This document shows, one piece after another, positions 63,553-64,000 of a DNA stretch of 64,000 bases (position 1 is its first letter; every line of letters begins with the position of its first letter). The stretch is from assembly GCF_021412565.1 (NCBI RefSeq), contig NZ_JAKCLJ010000010.1, forward strand, positions 1-64,000, read 5' to 3'. This stretch comes from Shewanella sp. AS1 (GTDB taxonomy: Bacteria > Pseudomonadota > Gammaproteobacteria > Enterobacterales > Shewanellaceae). The notes under the pieces were generated by a model. That model ran no database searches. It was not told the origin of the DNA and worked only from the letters and a program-made list of their open reading frames with translations. A program made the translations under genes and the position numbers.

Positions 63553-64000
63553 TGAAGTTTCCACCTTAGCTGTGATTGTCTACATAAAATATGCAGAAAA
63601 TGTGATTGCAAATGTCGTCAATACTTTGCCTTTTTTAAGCTAACCAGTTGATATGGTTTAAAACTTTTCGCTTGGCGTGCGATTTTCTCGCTGTAGTATT
63701 TTGTTATATTCTAATATTTTCGTGACGAATTTATCTGAAACCCACCTTATATACCCTTTTCGGCCGCTAAAAGTCAATTTAGACTCGGTCAGCATGTGAA
63801 TATTGACCAGATAAAATGCCGTGAAGAAACCGGTTGGATGAAAAATAGGCGTTGTGATGGTAAAAGCGACAAATAGCTACGAATATAATGGTGTGAGGCG
63901 AAAAATCCCAGCAGGATGATTTAAAACGACTAGAGTATTTGCTATGATTTTCTTTGAAAATTGGATGTAACTTATGTTGCCTTTTTTGTTACATTAGCAT
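63553..64000. other. Non-coding right end of the window
   Basis: No gene is visible over about 450 bases. The sequence is AT-rich and should hold the POT transporter promoter (minus strand), for which I see no clear -35/-10 pair. Near the right edge is a spaced inverted repeat, TGTAAC-N16-GTTACA (63966-63993 region). Confidence 0.4.
63920..63948 (+). promoter_or_regulatory. Possible sigma-70 promoter for a gene beyond the right edge
   Basis: TTTAAA (63920-63925), 17 bp, TATGAT (63943-63948). The match is modest at -35 and good at -10 and spacing. The gene it would serve is outside the window. Confidence 0.3.

Overview
The window is an almost complete polar-flagellum and chemotaxis locus of a gammaproteobacterium, most likely Shewanella or a close relative. 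The evidence is the gene order, the H/T-ring genes flgO, flgP and flgT, the three-tier regulators FlrA-FlrB-FlrC with FliA and FlgM, the polar placement genes flhF, flhG and a DUF2802 (FipA-like) gene, the polar array genes parC and parP next to cheW, and two tandem flagellins. There is no flhDC. The species cannot be fixed from the sequence.

Layout. 1-127: end of an IS3-family insertion sequence. 373-447: tRNA-Arg(CCT), minus strand. 620-3288: flgT (minus) divergent from flgOP. 3388-5028: flgN, flgM and flgA (minus). 5227-7124: cheV and cheR. 7355-18088: rod, hook, P/L-ring and hook-junction genes flgB to flgL. 18233-21954: two flagellin genes with an unrecognised lipoprotein gene between them. 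22150-24816: flaG, fliD, flaI, fliS. 25073-29381: flrA, flrB, flrC. 29586-35537: fliE to fliJ. 35661-36254: an unrecognised small exported protein and a MITE-like element. 36525-43930: fliK, fliL to fliR and flhB. 44041-57200: flhA, flhF, flhG, fliA, cheY, cheZ, cheA, cheB, a membrane-anchored chemotaxis-locus protein, parC, parP, cheW and fipA. 57247-59463 (minus): an FlhB C-terminal-domain homologue and a large FliK-like protein. 59574-59836: a second, inverted copy of the MITE-like element. 59908 to the end: mlaA, an RssB-like response regulator and a POT peptide transporter (minus).

Regulation is readable. Ten -24/-12 (sigma-54) sites stand before flgT, flgO, flgA, flgB, flgF, flaG, flrB, fliE, fliK and flhA. 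Clear sigma-28 (FliA) sites stand before flgM and the second flagellin, and a weaker one before the first. This fits FlrA (with RpoN) driving flrBC and early genes, FlrC driving hook and basal-body genes, and FliA, held by FlgM until hook completion, driving late genes.

The most interesting signal is in CheA. Where a P2 domain would lie, there are four copies of an acidic motif of the form D-E-I-x-D-D-E-F-E-x-L-L-D-E-L-H-G. They resemble two peptides encoded in the same window that are known classes of CheY-binding sequence: the FliM N-terminus and the CheZ C-terminus. Other points of note are the paired inverted MITEs bracketing 23 kb, the two unrecognised exported proteins, an NPEH instead of NPTH autocleavage motif in FlhB, a second FliK/FlhB-like gene pair, and three arrays of degenerate 7-bp repeats behind gene ends.
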